From Bimuria novae-zelandiae CBS 107.79 (lineage: Eukaryota; Ascomycota; Dothideomycetes; Pleosporales; Didymosphaeriaceae): 64,000 nt of DNA. The notes beneath the pieces are model-generated. The model saw only the letters and a list, made by a program, of their open reading frames with translations. It did not search any database and was not told the DNA's origin. The DNA lies in the NCBI GenBank assembly GCA_010015655.1, contig ML976706.1:71529-135528 (forward strand). Reading direction: 5' to 3'. Numbering within the stretch: position 1 is the stretch's first letter; each line of letters begins with the position of its first letter. The position numbers and the translations under genes are program-made. This document shows positions 53,115 through 64,000 of this stretch, piece after piece.

Positions 53115-53157
53115 ACGTGGTTCACCACCGAGCGGGCCAACCCCACCAAGCGGGCCA
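53115..53157 (+). repeat. Left TIR of Fot1/pogo element 1
   Basis: ACGTGGTTCACCACCGAGCG followed by GGCCAACCCCACCAAGCGGGCCAC, matching the inverted right end with one mismatch in the first 43 bp. Confidence 0.85.
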
Positions 53158-54916
53158 CTTTTTAAAAGTCAGTCTATTGCGAAGCGCCTCCTACAACACC
53201 ACTATAATTTACTATAATTCGCAAAACATAGAAATACTATTTAGACTTATTACTATTAGATGTATCTATAATTTCTACTGCGCAGGTGCGAGCGTTGTGA
53301 CCAGCTTCGCCGCAACGTCCGCAGCGCCTCTGCCCACGCACCCTCTTTACAGACTCTTCACCCTCCTTTTGCCTACTACTATCCTTTTCAGCTATTAAAT
53401 TGACTACCTCTCCTACTATAAGTGTCTTAGCTGCCTAAATATACTTCCTCTTTTAACTTTTTACCTCTATTACTATCTTTACTACCTTATAAAGCCCTAC
53501 TATTTCTTATTATATTAACACTATTTCGTGCCCTATTAATGCAACACCTTTATTAAGCTGCTTAATAGCTCTAAGAAGCAGAGAAACTAGTAAATCTCTA
53601 TACTTCTATACACGCTTACGAACTAGCGTTAACTAAGCCTCTATCTTGCAGAGGTTACTTAGTGTTTTTAATTCTTATAGGGTGTCCTTTGCGTTAGGTG
53701 GAGTTGGCGTACAAAGAACTATATTAAGTCTTAATAACACCGCCTCTAGGTTATATAGGACTAATCCAGCGCCTTTAAAGCCTACGCAGATGTTCGCCTT
53801 TATTATTACTTTTTTAAAAGCTACTTTAAAGGCTAGTAGAAAGACCTCCTTCTTAATCTGCTTAGTGCCGTACTATGCTAAGCTACTAATCTTATTGCTG
53901 TACGCCCGCTTTAAAGGCGAAATACAACCTACATTAAGTGGCTACAAGAGGTGTGATGAGTGTGAAGGCATATAGAGAATAATAATCTTCTATTCCTTAT
54001 AGTATTTATAGAATTCGTGTAAGCAGTAGCTCTCGTAACTATTTATAATTAGTAGCTAGTGTGCACCCAAACTACGCGCCTTAGTATAAGTATTAAAGTA
54101 CCTTAGCTAAGTAAGGCTAAGCTTGTTTAACGTCTAGCTATTAAGACTAACTTTAATAACCTAGTCTTAGGGTAGATTATAGAACTAGGACGTAATTAGA
54201 ACCTTGCTAAGGAAAATAAAAAAGGGTGGTAGAGCCTAGCCTTTAGCGCTAACACCCTAGATATTAGTAACTTACCTATAGTTACTAGATTAAATCTTCT
54301 TTAGGTTGCTTCGCTTCTTAGAGCCTGTAAAGACTATCTAACCCTGTATTACCCCTATTATAAAGCCTGTCTCGTCGAAGTTGTACGTGTCGTTATTAGC
54401 GATACCGTACTTAGCCTTAGTATTAGCAACTAGCTCGAACTAAGGCATTATAATATATAGATCTTTATTTAGGGCTTGCTAATAATTATATAGATAGCTC
54501 CTTTAAAGCTTAATTTCTAGCGTACGCGTCTTAAGCCTGTCTATCTAGTGCTTATTAATAGGCTATCTACCGCGCTTAGCAAGTAGATTATTAGCTATAT
54601 CTTAGACTATATCCCTTATTACACCTATTTCTTGCTAGTTAAGCTTAAGTATACGTTAGACTAGAGCCTCCTCCTCTAGCTTAGTTAGCTTCTTTAAGTT
54701 GGGCTCGCGATTGCGTTGAGAGAGGGCTCCTTAGCATCGTTATTATATTATTATTTAAGGCATGCTAAAGGCTATAATAACGCGTCTTTTACTCTTATCG
54801 TGATTTTTAATTATAGCTTAAATAGTAAGCTATAGTGCGCTTTTAGTATAAGGTTGTTGCGCGTTATGTTGTGATGGCATTATAGTATAAGCTAGAGGTG
54901 GGCTGCATTTAGCAAA

Positions 54917-54979
54917 GTTGGCCCCCTCGGTGGGGTTGGCCCGCTCGGTGGGGTTGGCCCGCTCGGTGGTGAACCACGT
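54917..54979 (-). repeat. Right TIR of Fot1/pogo element 1, with tandem 18-bp units
   Basis: It reads inverted relative to 53115-53157 and is extended by one further imperfect CACCGAGCGGGCCAACCC unit, ending in GGGGGCCAACTTTGC. Confidence 0.8.
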
Positions 54980-55506
54980 TAGTCTTTTTTAACTTTATAA
55001 TCTAATTTCTCTTTTTATTTTAATAAGATAGCTAGCCCTTTACGTAATAGTTACGTAATAACGGCTCCTAAGTATGAAAAGCGTGCTATTAATTTTAATA
55101 ATGAAATAAAAGAAGCTTTATCCCTTTTATAATTACTTAGCTACTAACTTAAAAAGACTAAGCTTTTTAAAAATAAAGCTATTATTTTTAATACTAGCGT
55201 AATTCTCCGTATCTAGCTTATTAAAAAGTTTAGTTTTTTTTAAAACTCTCGAAGTAAGTTCTAGATCTTTTATTATACTTTTTCTATTTTTTCTTATCTT
55301 TTAACTTACCTCTTTACTTTTTTAACCTTTTTTTTTGTTTTTTATTAGCCTAGGTATGCGCACTCGCTAACTTAATAAGCTTAGCTTTTAAGGTCTAATC
55401 TTGCTACGCGTAATAATTAAGCGCTAGTATATTAATTATATTACTTATAGACGCGTCTTTTAGTAAGTGCTAATAGGCAAGATAGTATCCTATAAAAAGT
55501 ACTATA

Positions 55507-55754
55507 TGTGACGATCGTGGGACTTGCTGTGATCTGGGCATCGTCACAAGGGCGATAGATGGTAGCTGCCACGCTGTGATGACAGCTGCTACACTGAGAG
55601 GGCAGTCGCAGCATTGAGATGGCAGTTACCAGACAGCGGCAGACTATATGCCGCCTGCTCGGCCCTCTCGATCCCTTTCTCTTCTTTAGCTTTGAGTCTT
55701 TGTACATAGCGCCAATCCACCAACCGCAAGGCTGCATTATCGCTGGCCGTTACA
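55507..55754 (+). repeat. Solo LTR, 248 bp, free of RIP, with 5-bp target duplication
   Basis: It starts TGTGACGATCG and ends GGCCGTTACA, with the TG...CA ends of LTRs and a short terminal inverted match (TGTGACG/TGTAACG). CTATA occurs immediately before (55502-55506) and after (55755-55759), a 5-bp duplication typical of retrotransposon integration. Inside it has normal GC content, while both flanks are TA-rich RIP DNA. No internal retrotransposon sequence is attached, so this is a solo LTR left by recombination. Confidence 0.85.
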
Positions 55755-56799
55755 CTATACTTATAAGCTTACTAGCTACACTAGATAAGTGTGCTTTAGT
55801 TTAACTTACTTTAAATAATTTTAAGGTATACTCTACTAACTTTTTTTCTTACTTAAATTTAGCCTGCCCTTAATAAAGTTAGTTACGAAGAGTTTACTAA
55901 TATTATAGTTATTAGTATAGGCTATCTTATATATTAAGTTTTATAAAGTAGCTAAGAGTAAAAGGCCTTCCTTACTAACTTTAACACATTTTATTTTACT
56001 TATAAGGTTACTATTATGAATTACTATACCTCCTTTAAGAGCAAGACTACTATTACTTTAGGCCTTATTACTTTTTTTAAGGCTATTTAGCTCTTAGAGC
56101 GTATTACTATTATAGTTAAATAGACTTTTGACCTTTTTTAAGTTTATACTACTAACTTTAAAATATTTTATTAAGAGTATAAGAACCCTTTCATAAGTTC
56201 TTTTTAAATAATAAAGCTATTATTTAAGGCTAATATGATATAGCTCTTTAGTAAGTTCGTGGTAGTAGATAAAGACATTATAATAAATAGTCTTTAGGTA
56301 GTAAATAATATCCTCGCAGGAGCTAATGTGCTTACTAAAGCCTATTAGAGCTTATGCTAGTAGCTTTAGGCTACTATAATTAAAGAATATTTAAGTAAGG
56401 AAGATAATAGCTTTCCTAACCCTAGTAGTGTATTAAAGGACAAAGAAGAAGATATAGACGTTATTAAAGGGGGTTTTATTATTTCTTTAGTAGCTAATAA
56501 CACCTCCTTTACCTAGTTCCTTTCTCCTTTTTACTTTAGTTTACTTCTAAAGCTCCTTTTTTTTGTAAGGGTTATCCTTTACTATTATAAAAATTATTTA
56601 GTTTCCTTATTATTCCTAGTAGTTTTAAAGGGGTTTTAAGTTACTTTTTTAGGATTTCTTCTTAACTTCCTTTTTTAATACTTAATTTTATTTCTTAATA
56701 ATGTTATTCCTGCTCTTATCTTAGATACCTTTATCTAGCTAAATTTTTTAACTAAGCGAGGCAGGCATCGTAGAGCCTTGTTTAGGCCTTAATAAAAGC

Positions 56800-58390
56800 T
56801 AGTTTAGGGGATATCGCGATAAAATCCTGTTAAAAGTTTTTTATTATAATTTTAATATAGCTTAGTAAACTTCTCTTAATAGTTTAACGTAGTAGCTTAA
56901 TTAAGGTTTTTATAAAGTTCTTAAGTTCTTTAAGAGTAGTTTTTTTACTATACTAAATATTTTACTCTCTTGCCTTTACAGGACTAGTATTTTTTATATA
57001 TATTAACTATACTATACTTTTTCTTCTTCTCTTTTATTATAATTGCTTCGGGCTAAGCGTTATTAGTAATTTAGCTAAGAAGAAAATTTAACGAGGCTAA
57101 CTTTAGCCTATCTACGTAGAACCTTAAGTGTATATTTAGCGAGATATCTAGTTCTACTACGTAAAAGTTTATTACTTTCTTTATAGTAAACTTTTCTTAC
57201 TTCTTGTCGAGTTTCTTGCTTAGACGTTAGTTTTGGAGGTAGTTTTTATACTTTAGCTATACTTTATCTCTTTTAAGATTAGAGCGTCCTTATATTAATA
57301 GTTCGCTAGACACTCTTATTCTTATTAGGCTATTATTATTTTTACTTAGGTAAAGTTAAAACCTTTTTTAAACTTTTTTATTATTACCTTCATGGCCTTT
57401 TTTACGTTAGTTCTAAACTTTAAGGCTATTTTCCGTATCCTAAAGTTCTTAACTAGTTTAATATTCTAGCTATAAGATAAGAAAAATAAGCTAACTCTTA
57501 TTAATATAGCTTTTCGCCCTTTAATAGCTATCTAAGCTATAGGAAGCTACTTTATTTACTTATCTTATTACTAGTTATAATATACCTAAAGGTAGGCTTT
57601 AAGGATAGAGTTTATTCGTTCTATCTACCTATTTATCTCTAGGTACTTTACTATAAATAGTATTTAGTTAATACCTACTTATTTATAGAGTATAGTCTAA
57701 AATTTGCTCACGAACTGTCCCCCGCGATCTAATAAAAAAAAAAAAAAAGAAAACGTAGTCTACTAATTAGTATTAAAAAAATACTATTATAACTATATGT
57801 ATATTAAAATTAAGGAGACTGATAAACTTAGGGTCCCTACTAAGTTTATTTATAATTATTATAATATTCGTGCAGCTATCGCTCGTAGGTAAAGTAGTAA
57901 TAAAGTCTATTATAATATCCTTCTATCCTTAATTAGGTAGTAGTAAGGACTTTAGCAGGCACTATTTTACTTCTCTTTATAATTTAGTTCTTTTATAAAT
58001 ATTATAGTTTTTAATATACTGCCTTACTTAGTTAGATATCCCTAAGAAGAAGTAGTCTTAAGTAAGAATTTTATAAGTATTTTCTTATTTCAAGTATTTT
58101 AAAGCTAGGGAACCATGCGCGACTACTATTAGCTTTATTTATAAAATTTCTAATTTTAGTACTTATTATTTTAACCTATAGTATAGGTACCTTTACTTAT
58201 TTATACTATATGTTATAAGGCGCTCACACCTTGGTCTAATCCGGATTAGGGCAGTAAGGTTAAAGTAGCACTTTATAGATTATTTAGTAATATAAGTTAA
58301 TGCGACACTTAGCGCGTGGCTATATAATTTAATCTTATAATAAATAAGATAATTATTAGTTTGTATAGGAGAATATACTCGTATAGAGGA
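56800..58390 (-). mobile_element. Ty3/gypsy chromovirus remnant 1 (integrase and chromodomain part)
   Basis: Reading the minus strand downward gives an H2C2-type segment near 58060-57960 (FFLGISN.VRQYIKNYNIYKRTKL). The integrase core follows: IDFITTLPTSDSCTNIIIIINKLSRDPKFI around 57930-57845 and DRGGQFVSKF..ILYK at 57725-57660. Next come the GPY/F part (LSKKLDKK.EKFTIKKVI, then VVELDISLNIHLRFYVDRLKLAS) at about 57225-57075 and a faint chromodomain-like stretch below 57000. Many stops interrupt it. The RT half is missing: the upstream side is cut by Fot1/pogo element 2. The lower limit is approximate. Confidence 0.7.
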
Positions 58391-58405
58391 TATTTTAGTT
58401 AACTA

Positions 58406-60257
58406 GAGTCCCCTCCCCAGATTTGACCCAACCCCGGATTTAACCCAGCAAAAGCACGCGACGCGCATGCATTACGCGTTATCCCCACCAATGTCTCCCT
58501 AAACACCAAAAAGATAATCAAATTGCGAAATTCAAATACAGAAGGCTTTATATGCCTTTTAAAATAAAAATTTTTCTTCTCTAAATTCTGCTATAGACTT
58601 CTTTAAAGTTTCGCGACGCACCTTACACCGCAGGTATTATAGTAGCTTAACGTAGTCTGCAAGCCACAAAATAGCTTAGATCCTATTAAATATAAAAGAA
58701 AAGACTCTTATACGATAGATTAAGAACTACACTATTACTAGAACCTAAATTACCTACTTAATGCTAAAGGAGCTTGCCCTCCTTATGCGGGCTATACGCG
58801 TCACGCACGCGTTATAACTAGCCCTTCTTTTATAATTACTCTTCTATATTAATAATAAATAGATTACACGTTTCTAAAAGAGGAACCCTAAAATAGAAGG
58901 GGTATTTGCTAGGCATCTTAAGCATTTACGAAAGGAAGGAGCATCCTACGCGCGTGTAGAGCGCTAGTTCAACGCAGTAGCTTTAAAAATGGAGGAGCAT
59001 GCGTACCTCCCTTCGGATATATAGAACATGGATGAGTCAGGATTCGGTGTTGGTGAGGAGCAGATTATAAAGGTATTAGTATACTTTAATGCTGCTTAAA
59101 AGGACAAAGTAATTGCTAGGAAGCAAGAATAGGTTATAGATATTAAGTGTATTAATGCTACAGGCGAAGCGCTAGCTCCCCTCCTAATCTTTAAAGAAAA
59201 TAATATTAATACACGATAGATTAATAAGCAATCGCCTCTAGGGTGGCATTTTGCTACTAGTAAGAATAGCTAGATATTAAATAACCTAGGTCTGGAATAG
59301 CTAAAGAGAGTATTTAATCTATTAACCCGCGACAAGGCTGCGGGGCGCTAGTGTTTACTTATCGCGGATAAATATGGAAGTTATATACGCGTAGATTTTA
59401 TCGCCTACTATATAAGAAATTAGATTAATTTTTTAATTATGCCTGCTTATTGCTTGCATATACTCTAACCTCTTAATCTTAGTATCTTTTTAGCGTTTAA
59501 ACGGTATCACTCCTGTGAGACGTATGCAATATCCTGGCTTAGCTTATAGCGCATTCCGTAATTAGAGTGGATAGAATTACTATCCTGCGCACAAGAGAAG
59601 GTAATATTAAAGAAAAATATACTTAGTAAATAGCGTACTGCTAGCTTATAGCCTACGTTACTTATACGCGTCCTTAGTAACCTGCCTCGCAAGTCGCCCC
59701 TGCTATTACCTGTCCTAGCTACACTATAATAAGCAACTAATCTAGATCTCTCTCTACTATAAAGCTCTCCTCTAGAGCTAGTAGAACTACTAAGATTAAA
59801 TAAGTAATTTGTAAAGTTGCTTTATAAGGATCCCGTAGTCCTCTCGCCGGTGAAACGCTACGCAGAGCGGATAACACGCCTCTACGAAATATAGAATACT
59901 ATAATAGCTATTTAAGCTAAGCAAATCGCAGATTAGTCTAAGCTTCTTTAGAAGCGAAAGAAGGCTAAGAAAGGAAAAAGAGTTCGACTAGAAGGTTAAT
60001 TAAACTATATAATAACGAAAGTGTTGCAAATCGCCCGCGGGGAGGTAAAGCTAACAATAAAATAAGTAAAGGGGCGCCTATAAAAGGTTATAGTACTAGA
60101 AGAAGATAGTTAGGAGGAAGCGGAAGGTTCGGATTGTTCAGTAGATAGTTTATTAGAGGGGCTAGCAAAGCGCACGCGACGCGCAATGCGATCGCGTGCG
60201 CAGAGTTAATTTTGCTGGGTCAAATCTGGGGTTGGGTCAAATCTGGGGGGGAGACTC
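58406..60257 (+). mobile_element. Fot1/pogo-type DNA transposon 2, RIP-damaged, plus orientation
   Basis: The inverted ends GAGTCCCCTCCCCAGATTTG and GAGTCTCCCCCCCAGATTTG continue together as ACCCAACCCC(G/A)GATTT(A/G)ACCCAGC (48 bp). They are flanked by TA (58404-58405 and 60258-60259), giving 1852 bp. The plus strand keeps MDESGFGVGEEQ (59029-59063), the first catalytic Asp block of pogo transposases. A decayed second block, LLIADKYGSYIRVDFIAY, lies near 59355-59410, and an NLSIF-type segment lies after it. Stops are everywhere else. It sits next to chromovirus remnant 1 and probably inserted into older repeat DNA. Confidence 0.85.
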
Positions 60258-60599
60258 TATAAGGAGCGTAATATAGGAAATTGCCTTATAGATATACCCT
60301 CCTTGTCCTATAAAATCTTATAGTATCTTATATCCTAGTCCTATGGGATCCCATGGAATATCTTAGGACGTTACGTGACTAAGGTTATATAGTCCTATAA
60401 TGTCTTATAGTCTTGGCGTCTAAGACAGCCTAGGACATTACGTAAGCCTAGGTGGGACCCGAGTGCCGTCATAAGGTCCGTCGTCCCACTACTGACTTCT
60501 GGACTATATAATACTATCCTCCTCCTTCCTTTGCATGTCCTTATGCAGTAGCTAATATCCTCCTAAAGTATCTTTTATTATTATTTTATTAGAGATTAA

Positions 60600-60990
60600 A
60601 TAAATTTAATTAATTAGACTACTATAGTGTCTTGCAATTACTATGCGAAGAAGGGCTTAACTTATAAGTTATTTTTTTAAGGTATAGTATAATAACTACT
60701 ATAAGAATAGCGTTGTAAAGTATAAGCTATTAGAACCTATAGTTCTAAGTTTCTTTTGTATTAATTTTAAGATAAATAGGCTTAAGTGCCTAGAGGAAGT
60801 AGTAATAATTAAGAAAGAAATAGCTATATTAGCGCTCTAGGCTATCTATACTAAGAGAAAAAGGTTACTAAAGTAAAAATATTTACTTAAGGAGCGTAAG
60901 GAGAAGCTCCTTACTAACTTAATAAAATTTATTAAGGAGATTAAGCGCCTTAAGGGACTAAAAGAGTGAGGCTAAGATAATATATAATTA
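60600..60990. other. RIP-decayed repeat of unknown type between Fot1/pogo 2 and chromovirus 2
   Basis: The plus strand keeps a Lys/Glu/Leu-rich helical flavour (...KERKEKLLTNLIKFIKEIKRLKGLKE near 60885-60967) with stops upstream. It is probably part of a repeat-encoded coiled-coil protein. The 60300-60540 part is GC-richer and LTR-like (TATA at 60508), but its ends cannot be defined. Confidence 0.3.
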
Positions 60991-61079
60991 GAAGGGGGCC
61001 TTATGCCTAGCACTATTACCTTAGACTAGGCTATTTTTTCTCTACCCTTTAACCTTAATAACCTTAAATCTTTAGCCTT

Positions 61080-64000
61080 AACTTTTTTAAATATTTTTAG
61101 TAGAACTTCTTTAAGGCCTCTTTATAGTTAGTAAGGTTCCTTACTAGTTCTTATATGTTATAGCTCTCTAGCTATTCTTTTTACTTTACTAGGTATTTAT
61201 GCTAACGTTTAAATTTTTATAGATCTTTAATTACTTTAACTTTGTACTCTTCGTCTTTAAGTTCTAAATATTATTCTAATTCGGCGTTTAGTAGTGCTAG
61301 TTCTAATAATAATTTATAGAAAACTAGGTACATACGTGTATTTATAGGTAACTATAGCTTAAAATTTACTAGTCCTTTAATTTCTTAAATTTTAAATAGT
61401 TCTTTTCGCAGATTATCTAATATTTTACTTAGTCTTATAGTCTTAAAATATTTTCGCGAGAGGAGAACTGTATCCCCTTTTTAAAAGTTAGTTCCTTAAT
61501 CCTTTTTTTATTTACTTATCTTACTATTTGCTTATTACGTCGTGCGATATTCTTACGTAGTATTTTATATAAACTTTATATAAGGTCAGCTTTATTAGCT
61601 GTGTCTTTTATAATACTTTTAATATCTAACAGGTCCTAGTATGCTATTAGCTTATATCCGTGGTTAGCTTAGTATAATAAATACCCTATAGTCACTAATC
61701 TTGCGCTATTATATACTAGTTAGGCTATTAGCAATAGCTTGACCTAATTATCCTATAGCTTATTTATATATAACTAGAGGTATTACTTTAGTGATTAGTT
61801 AGTTTATTCCGTTTGTCTATTTATTTCTAGGTGGAAGCTTGTCGTGAGCTTGTGCTTAATACCTACTATAGCGGTAAACGTAGTCTAATACGAAGATATA
61901 AATATCTTAGTTTATTAGTAATAAACTTGTCTAGCTATCTAACCGAAGATGTAAGTTCTTATTTTACTATATAGGCTAGTTCTTTTATTAATATAGCTTC
62001 CTTAATTAGCACAAATCTTAATTCCTTAGTTAGTTAATAGACTATAACTAAAATAAAGTTATAGGGGCGTTTATTCCCTAGTGCTAGTAACGCTAGGAGT
62101 TTTATAATAAAGTCTATAATTACACTAGACTATAGTCTTAGGGGTAGCTATAGTAGTTATAGAAGGCTATAAGGCTTATATCTTTTAGGCTTATTTTAGT
62201 AATATACTAAATAACTGCTTAATACTTTTTATACTATTTACTATAGCCTAAGAATAGCATATTTATTCTCGATTTAGCGCGTTATCTTTTTAATTTTTAG
62301 GTATCCTTACTCCTTATTTTTATGTAGTGTTTTAACTAATCGTAGTACTATTTAGGTACTTATTTATACCTTATTCCTATAATCGTGTGTAGATAACTTT
62401 AGAGCCTAATTTAGGTTATACGCGTGTTAATCTTCGTCCATAAGCTTTTTATAGTCTTTAAAATTAGTTATAAAAGTTTATAATAGGTAAATTCTGCGCG
62501 TTGTACTTTTAGCACAGGCGTAAGCTGTGTCTTATTATAGCGTAGCGTCCTATCCTTTACTTTTATAAGGATGGCGTTATAGTCGACGTTGCCTTCTTTT
62601 TCTATAAGATCAGATTATTTGCTAAGGACGTTTGCTACTCTATTAGTTATTCCTGCTAGGTAGGTAATCTAAAAGTTATATTTTACTAACTATTTAGACT
62701 ATTTAGCCTACCTTCCGTTAAGCTTCTTCGTAGTTGTAAAGCAGGTAAGGTTTAGGTAGTTAAAAAAATTTTCTACTTAATGTCTTACTCTCTTAAGCTA
62801 TACTTTTTACTACTTAAAATAGTTAATAATTACTATAAGTTCCTTATTATAAATTTTATAGTTAAGTATTGCTCCTAAGAACTTCTTTAAATAGTAGAAC
62901 ACTAGTCTTTAATTTTTATTATTATATTCTTATAGGAGTATAGCTTCTAGCGCGTAGTTTAATGCGTTAGTGTAGATACAATGCCGCTACTCTAGGTTAT
63001 ATATTTATAGTAGTAGCGCGGTTAAGAATAGACGTTTTAGCTTTTTAAAAGCCTTTATTTCTTCTTTCTGTAGTAGTTACTATTTGCTAGTTTTAGTAAG
63101 TTCTATTAGTAGAGCGATTATTTTAGAGTAGTTTTTAATAAATTTGCAATAAAAGTTAATAAAGCTAAAGAAATACTAGATGTCTTTTACTAATTTTAGT
63201 AAGGGCTATTCCTCTATTATTATAATTTTCTTTTGATCTATTTTAATACCTTTCTAAGATATTATAAATCCTAGGTATTCTGTCTTTATAATGTAGAATT
63301 TACACTTCTTAGGGTGTAGGAGCAATCTATACTCCTGTAATTTCTTAAATACCTTTTACACATACTCTTTATATTCCTCTAAGGAGTCGCTTAAATATAT
63401 TAATATATTATCTAAATACACTATGCAAAATACGTCTAAGTATTTATATAAGACTTAGTTTATAAGTTCTAAAAAGGTCGCTGGGACGTTTGTTAACCCT
63501 ATTAACATAACTATATACTTAAAAAGATTATATTGTGTGCGAAAGGCAGTTCTCTATTTATATTCTCTTATAATTTATACCTAATAGAATCTATTCTAGA
63601 TATTAAACTTCGTAAACTACTTAGCGCCACGAAGTTAGTCTACAAGCTCCGTAATTAGGGGTAATAGGTATTAATTCTTAACTATTAAGGCGTTTTAGCT
63701 AATTATAATTTATATAGAGCCGTAGCCTGCTGTCCTTCTTAGGTATAAAGAGTATTAGAAAAGCTATAGGACTTTAACTAGGCTTCTATTTTTTAGAATA
63801 GAGATTCTTTTTTAATAGTTTCTTTAACTCTTTTTCCTAGTCTTATGTAAGGGGCTATAGGCGCTTTAGCTATAACTTAGCTTTTTTTACTAGTAGTATC
63901 TTGTAATCCTACTTTTAGTCGTTAGGTAAGACTGTCTCGTCGTGTTTCTTAAATAAGTCTATAAATTCTTAGTATTCCACCAGTAGAATAGGGTTTTTAT
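61080..64000 (-). mobile_element. Ty3/gypsy chromovirus remnant 2 (RT, RNase H, integrase, chromodomain), runs off the window
   Basis: The minus strand, read from 64000 down, shows the RT palm start FIPKKDSRLRLYIDY (near 63755-63710). The active-site strand FCIVYLDNILIYLSDSLEEY follows near 63430-63370; YLDD has become YLDN, as expected of a G-to-A change. Next is KKCKFYIIKTEYLGFIIS (63320-63260). The integrase core follows near 62170-61960 with a FHLEINRQTE segment near 61840-61810. At the end is a chromodomain-like stretch (ELKDEEYKVKVIKDL, then YLVK.KE) at about 61270-61160. Stops occur throughout. The 5' end lies beyond the window. Confidence 0.75.

Larger units (their letters stand above)
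53115..54979 (-). mobile_element. Fot1/pogo-type DNA transposon, RIP-damaged, minus orientation
   Basis: Inverted ends start ACGTGGTTCACCACCGAGCG (53115 onward and, inverted, up to 54979). They are flanked by TA (53113-53114 and 54980-54981), giving 1865 bp. On the minus strand the transposase remnant shows NDTYNFDETGF (about 54410-54366), the first Asp block of pogo-type DDE transposases. At its end is RRCGRCGEAGHNARTC (about 53330-53282), a CCHC knuckle found at the C-terminus of many fungal Fot1 relatives. Most of the gene between is stop-riddled. The TIRs carry an internal repeat, CACCGAGCGGGCCAACCC: the right end has about three units, the left end two. Confidence 0.85.
52500..64000. other. 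RIP-mutated, TA-rich transposon graveyard
   Basis: From about 52500 to the window end the sequence is dominated by TA-rich words, with almost no long open frames, in contrast to the GC-rich genes before it. Recognisable relics are listed separately. Exceptions to the RIP signature are the inverted repeats of the two Fot1/pogo elements, a few short coding islands, and the solo LTR at 55507-55754. No host gene is seen. Confidence 0.85.

Overview
The window reads as nuclear DNA of a filamentous ascomycete (Pezizomycotina, most likely Dothideomycetes). Genes are spaced. Their introns are short (mostly 46-77 bp, one of about 160 bp), with GT...AG ends and a CTGAC or CTAAT branch site just before the acceptor. 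Repeats carry the TA-rich, stop-riddled signature of repeat-induced point mutation (RIP). Two kinds of DNA alternate: gene-bearing GC-rich stretches and TA-rich blocks made of dead transposons.

Layout: 1-494 is the C-terminal end of a HID1-family gene. 931-2869 is a RIP-damaged Tc1/mariner element with intact inverted repeats and a TA duplication. 3837-5396 is a spliced epoxide-hydrolase-fold gene that has lost its nucleophile and catalytic His. 5964-8257 is a RIP-destroyed piggyBac-like element. 9698-30704 is a housekeeping block, all on the plus strand: S-adenosylmethionine decarboxylase, the Fe-S scaffold CFD1, an acidic AT-hook protein, a spliced protein of unknown function, two smaller unknown genes flanking a 120-N assembly gap, a Cyk3-like SH3/transglutaminase-like cytokinesis protein, and cytosolic glutamyl-tRNA synthetase. 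31204-33485 is a second piggyBac-like element whose transposase is intact. Directly after it comes a six-exon GH92 alpha-mannosidase gene whose 3' end contains an 80-base G homopolymer. 36557-41660 is gene-poor and holds one small two-exon gene. 41661-45405 is an ENA-type alkali-cation P-type ATPase in seven exons. 46300-50610 holds small or decayed genes. 50694-52249 (minus) is queuine tRNA-ribosyltransferase accessory subunit QTRT2.

From about 52.5 kb to the end is an 11.5-kb RIP block. It contains two Fot1/pogo-type elements with intact inverted repeats (53115-54979 and 58406-60257), one undamaged 248-bp solo LTR with a 5-bp target duplication (55507-55754), and the decayed integrase/chromodomain and RT/integrase/chromodomain parts of two Ty3/gypsy chromoviruses on the minus strand.

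The identified genes belong to general metabolism, translation, Fe-S and polyamine biosynthesis, cytokinesis, ion export and glycan degradation. They do not form an evident cluster or operon-like system. The most informative signals are in the mobile DNA (an intact and a RIP-killed piggyBac copy in the same 64 kb, and element ends spared by RIP) and in the broken or altered genes.
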